A DNA stretch of 18,186 nt from Hirudo medicinalis (taxonomy: Eukaryota > Annelida > Clitellata > Hirudinida > Hirudinidae), in NCBI GenBank assembly GCA_011800805.1, contig MPNW01001141.1, forward strand, positions 11,284-29,469, read 5' to 3'. Below are positions 15,161 to 18,186 of the stretch, one piece after another. Positions within the stretch are counted from its first letter, which is position 1. The number at the start of each line of letters is the position of its first letter. The notes under the pieces are model-generated. The model was not told where the DNA came from and did no database searches. It saw nothing but the letters and a program-made list of their open reading frames with translations. A program made the position numbers and the translations under genes.

Positions 15161-18055
15161 GTGAGTGTTCTTTAGTATTTATTTTAGTATTTCTGCATGT
15201 TGTTGCTGTTTGAAATGTCAAAATCATTTGTTTTGCAACTGACATAAATAAAACAAAACAAACATGTAAATGATTAGCAAGGTCGTTAACAATACTTTGT
15301 AAAAATAATGCCAATGCCAGTACCAGACATTACTCCCGCATCTTATAAAAACTTCCTGGACTAGAAGTGAACCGGTGACTTGGAGTTCAACGCACTGTTT
15401 ATCAATGTAACTGTTTATCAATCTTAATTTCAACTTGGGACAAAAAAAACCAAAACCGCGATATTAACAACCCCGATGATTAGCTGTTTGAAGTGTATTT
15501 TGTATAATTCAACATATTCTTTTGAGAAGCATTGAGTTTGTTTTGTCGGTAAATATTGCATTTATATAGCTCCAAATGATTTGCCTGGCCAGCGAAAAGT
15601 TCAAAATGTCACTTATACGATGTGAATTTCGTTAGAATTATTTGTTTACAACTCAAAGTCATTCTTAGCGTTTGTTTAACACATTTAATTCGTCTTGTAA
15701 GTGGATCGGCTTTGATGTAAATATTTTTCAGCGTAAATGTTTGTGGACTTCTTCGAGTAAATAACAATAAGAATTGCAAGAGCAGAATCGAAGAAAGGCA
15801 CATTCGCTTGAATGAGAGTGCTATTTTAGTGTTGAATTGAGTTCGGAGTTTTTAGAGCCTATTGCAGGATTTTGTAAGATATGAACGTTAGAAATAAAGC
15901 CAAGTCTTTGCTTGTTTCAATCATTCTCAAGTTTATTTTCATTTTGAGACTCTTGATATTCTTGAGACTTGATTTAGCAACAATTCTTTTAAAATATTGA
16001 TTTTTCACAGATTTTGTTGAGTTGACATGATGTTGACGTTGATTCTTTATCACATTCGTAAGAGTGAATGAGTGGGAGGAAGAATGAATGAAAGCGTAGG
16101 ACGATCGCTCGACCACAAATGTTTACAACTCGGATGTGAGGGGGTGCTTTTGTTGAGTTATAAAATATCAAGCCATTCAATAACTTAGAGGAAAACAGGA
16201 TATAGTAGACTTAGAAATCTAGATTTTTTAGTTAAAACTTATATGAACAATGAACACAATTCTCCGTTATTATGATTTTATGATTTTTATTATTGAATCA
16301 AATAGGAAGCTCAAACAAAAAGTTGAAACTTGACTGAGAATCCCATCTTGATTTTAAGGAATCAACGACTATGGCGATATTATTTGAGAAAGAATTACCA
16401 ACAAACGCCAGAGTCCAGGTGTACGTCAACTTGCCTGGAAATCCGACGAATTTTCCAGTGGAGACCAAGATCAATAATCCCTACGTCATCACTTTCCAAA
16501 CTTTCGGTTGGCAATCAATTTTCAACCGTCAATTATCTCCGTATCATTCGCAATCAATCATTCAATCGACTGTGATCAATTATCAGCCTCAAGTCTTCAA
16601 TCAAAAGCAATCAACCTTGATATCTTTTGTCATCCATAGAACACGTCGAGGGAGATGTTATGGTGAAAGTGATGGTGAACAATGATGACGTTGCCCTTGA
16701 GCCCAACATACTCACTTACTCGTCACCGTCTACGGAGGTAAGCACAGTCTCCCTGTTCTACATCGAACTTCTGGAACTCCTTGTCAAGAAGTTGCTGAGC
16801 CTCAACGTTGACCTTGGTTCTTTGGATGAGCTAATGTCGTCCATCTTTTCTTCCACCCACATTCCAGCTCAGGCTTTTGAACTCATCTTCGGTTTGATTC
16901 TGGAATCTGGATATGCCAAGCCGTTGGAAGGTTCCCATCTTTTCTAACCTTCGTTTTAGCCGGTTAACTTGGAAAATTTGCTTAATAGAACAATGAGTTT
17001 GATAGCTATTTCAATTTACAAGCTTATGATACATAAATTACAAGGCAAAGGGTTGTTTTAAGGAAGCTATTCGGGAAACGGCAGTGAAACTCATGAAATG
17101 AAAAATTAAAATTTAATTTAATTTAATTTAAATTCAAGCTCAATATTATTTAATTATAATAAAGATATCAACATCCTTAGAACAAAACGATTCCAAATTT
17201 CCAACATTGCTACATCTCGGAGCAGCCTACGGACTGAAGAACTTCTGTGCTACACTCCATGACCTTCCCAACGCTCAGTGTGCCCTAGAAAAGGGGAACA
17301 ACAAGGGCAAACTGCCCGAGAAACTTGCAGAAGAAGGAGGACATCGAGATCTTGCCAGCTTTCTGGAAGACACCAGAAAAGGAGTGAGTTACGGATTTGA
17401 GAGGCCAATTTTTGGTAATACGGTATTATTATATACATGCGCTTACCTACATGTTGTTTTGTAGCACTTGTTTGTTTATGTGGATGTAAATTGCATGATA
17501 ACACAATATGTTGATGTGAAATTTCTTGAATTATTGGTTTTTATTTATTTTTGGACATTCTTTATTGCTACTTAATCCGTTTTGTTCAGTAAATTCCTCC
17601 AATACTTGCAATTGGTTTTGTTTTGTTTTAAATCACTAACTGATATTAGAGATCAAATGTCCTTTCACAAATTAATTAAACACATTCTTATTAAATCCAT
17701 TCATTTAAAAACAAGTATTTTCATTTTCGCAATCAGAATCTGGATGACCTTTACATAACGATGATGAAAAGTCGCAACCTCAACGGTGAAATAATATCTT
17801 CTTTCATTTACTTATTACCAATATAATATAATTTTTGCCATAAATAATAAATCATAATATTTTACTGACTTATTATAATTTGTTTACGAATAATAAATTA
17901 TGTTACGATTTACTCGTTTATTATTGTCATTATCGTTAGTATTACAGTTATTATTACTGTTGTTAATATAATGACTGATAACATTATGTGCGTTGCTTTT
18001 CAAGACACCGACGAAATATATGCGGAAACACGTGTCAAATGCTTAAAGAGGATTG
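14609..18055 (+). CDS. PIK3AP1/BANK1-like: Dof/BCAP/BANK1-family adaptor (stumps, PIK3AP1, BANK1), 5' part
   Basis: These cytoplasmic adaptors link tyrosine-kinase receptors (FGF receptors in flies, B-cell and Toll-like receptors in vertebrates) to PI3-kinase and other partners. Six exons are supported: 14609-15160, 16419-16506, 16640-16930, 17181-17383, 17737-17785, 18005-18055. All phases agree (0, 1, 1, 0, 1, 1). Order: TIR-like domain (about 1-140), DBB region (about 180-310), ankyrin-like segment (about 312-378), then a YxxM motif and a further Tyr site. The gene continues past the right edge after a GTTAGT donor, so the C-terminus is missing. The ankyrin-like stretch FPTLLHLGAAYGLKNFCATL, with GHRDLASFLED, is diagnostic of the family. 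The first intron (1.26 kb) is much longer than the rest. Orthology to one of BANK1 or PIK3AP1 cannot be assigned; an invertebrate would usually have one pre-duplication gene. Confidence 0.92.
15161..16418 (+). other. Intron 1 of the BCAP/BANK1-like gene
   Basis: This AT-rich 1.26 kb shows no additional exon I can support. Short open frames on both strands lack recognisable features. Confidence 0.6.
16419..16506 (+). CDS. PIK3AP1/BANK1-like: BCAP/BANK1-like exon 2, start of DBB region
   Basis: Acceptor GAGTCCAG and donor GTTGGC enclose VYVNLPGNPTNFPVETKINN then PYVITFQTF. The beta-rich segment fits the Ig/TIG-like start of the DBB domain. The pyrimidine tract is weak, but the phase joins exon 1 (0) and exon 3 (1). 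Confidence 0.7.
16640..16930 (+). CDS. PIK3AP1/BANK1-like: BCAP/BANK1-like exon 3, DBB domain
   Basis: It opens EHVEGDVMVKVMVNNDDVAL and contains a helical segment LLELLVKKLLSLNVDLGSLD and IPAQAFELIF. These correspond to the end of the Ig-like fold and the helices before the ankyrin segment of the DBB region. Acceptor CATCCATAG, donor GTTCCC; phases 1 and 1. Confidence 0.85.
17181..17383 (+). CDS. PIK3AP1/BANK1-like: BCAP/BANK1-like exon 4, ankyrin-like segment
   Basis: Acceptor ACATCCTTAG and donor GTGAGT. It reads QNDSKFPTLLHLGAAYGLKN and later LPEKLAEEGGHRDLASFLED. The TLLH.AA..GL repeat and the A...GH.DL..F pattern are two ankyrin-like repeats and match BANK1/BCAP closely. Confidence 0.93.
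17737..17785 (+). CDS. PIK3AP1/BANK1-like: BCAP/BANK1-like exon 5, YxxM motif
   Basis: Acceptor TTCGCAATCAG and donor GTGAAA. The short exon encodes NLDDLYITMMKSRNLN. DDLYITM is a YxxM motif of the kind bound by the p85 SH2 domains of PI3-kinase, and it lies just after the ankyrin-like segment as in vertebrate BCAP. Confidence 0.8.
18005..18055 (+). CDS. PIK3AP1/BANK1-like: BCAP/BANK1-like exon 6, second Tyr site; gene continues
   Basis: Acceptor TTGCTTTTCAAG and donor GTTAGT. It encodes DTDEIYAETRVKCLKRIG. The acidic DEIYAE context resembles a tyrosine-phosphorylation site but is not YxxM. Phases agree with exon 5. Confidence 0.75.
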
Positions 18056-18088
18056 GTTAGTCAGCTTCGTTACTATTTCTCAACTTTC

Positions 18089-18124
18089 TAATAATAATTA
18101 GTAATAATAATAATAATAATAGTA

Positions 18125-18177
<53 letters not shown>
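18089..18177. repeat. (AAT)n microsatellite at the right edge
   Basis: About 28 AAT or AGT triplets lie in the next intron of the BCAP/BANK1-like gene. Confidence 0.95.
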
Positions 18178-18181
<4 letters not shown>

Positions 18182-18186
18182 TTGTT

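Overview
This window is animal (metazoan) nuclear DNA, not bacterial. It holds intron-split genes with GT...AG junctions whose reading phases agree from exon to exon, long trinucleotide microsatellites, and recognisable animal protein families. Introns are short (about 50-360 bp in the first gene) and three recognised genes lie within 18 kb, which suggests a small-genome invertebrate. A tunicate or other marine invertebrate is possible, but the sequence alone does not settle the lineage.

Region 1 (341-6178, minus strand) is a nearly complete TP53BP1 (53BP1) gene of about 15 exons. In protein order it has a short N-terminus with an oligomerisation-like segment, a Ser-rich disordered region, tandem Tudor domains, an almost exact ubiquitin-dependent recruitment (UDR) motif, basic nuclear-localisation segments and tandem BRCT domains ending in the family's Pro-Lys-Tyr-Lys tail. 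The predicted protein is about 980 residues, half the vertebrate length, because the long S/TQ-rich N-terminal half is absent.

Region 2 (6179-9656) is mostly non-coding. It contains two copies of a 173-bp foldback, MITE-like element with telomere-like G-rich interiors, and a doubtful small minus-strand gene around 8.1-9.0 kb.

Region 3 (9657-10403, minus strand) is a tristetraprolin (ZFP36/TIS11) family gene with tandem CCCH zinc fingers and a consensus 3' splice site directly against its start codon. A possible 70-residue membrane protein lies upstream at 10696-10908.

Region 4 (about 10.9-14.6 kb) is intergenic and dominated by AAT, GAT, GTT and GT microsatellites, two of which contain an ambiguous base.

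Region 5 (14609 to beyond the right edge, plus strand) is the 5' part of a Dof/BCAP/BANK1 (stumps/PIK3AP1/BANK1) adaptor gene: TIR-like domain, DBB region, ankyrin-like region and a YxxM PI3-kinase docking site.

The genes do not form an operon or a single pathway. They act respectively in DNA double-strand-break signalling, mRNA decay, and receptor-to-PI3K signalling. No wholly new system is evident. The best leads are the shortened 53BP1, its altered methyl-lysine cage, the divergent tristetraprolin C-terminus, possible trans-splice acceptors and the foldback repeat pair.
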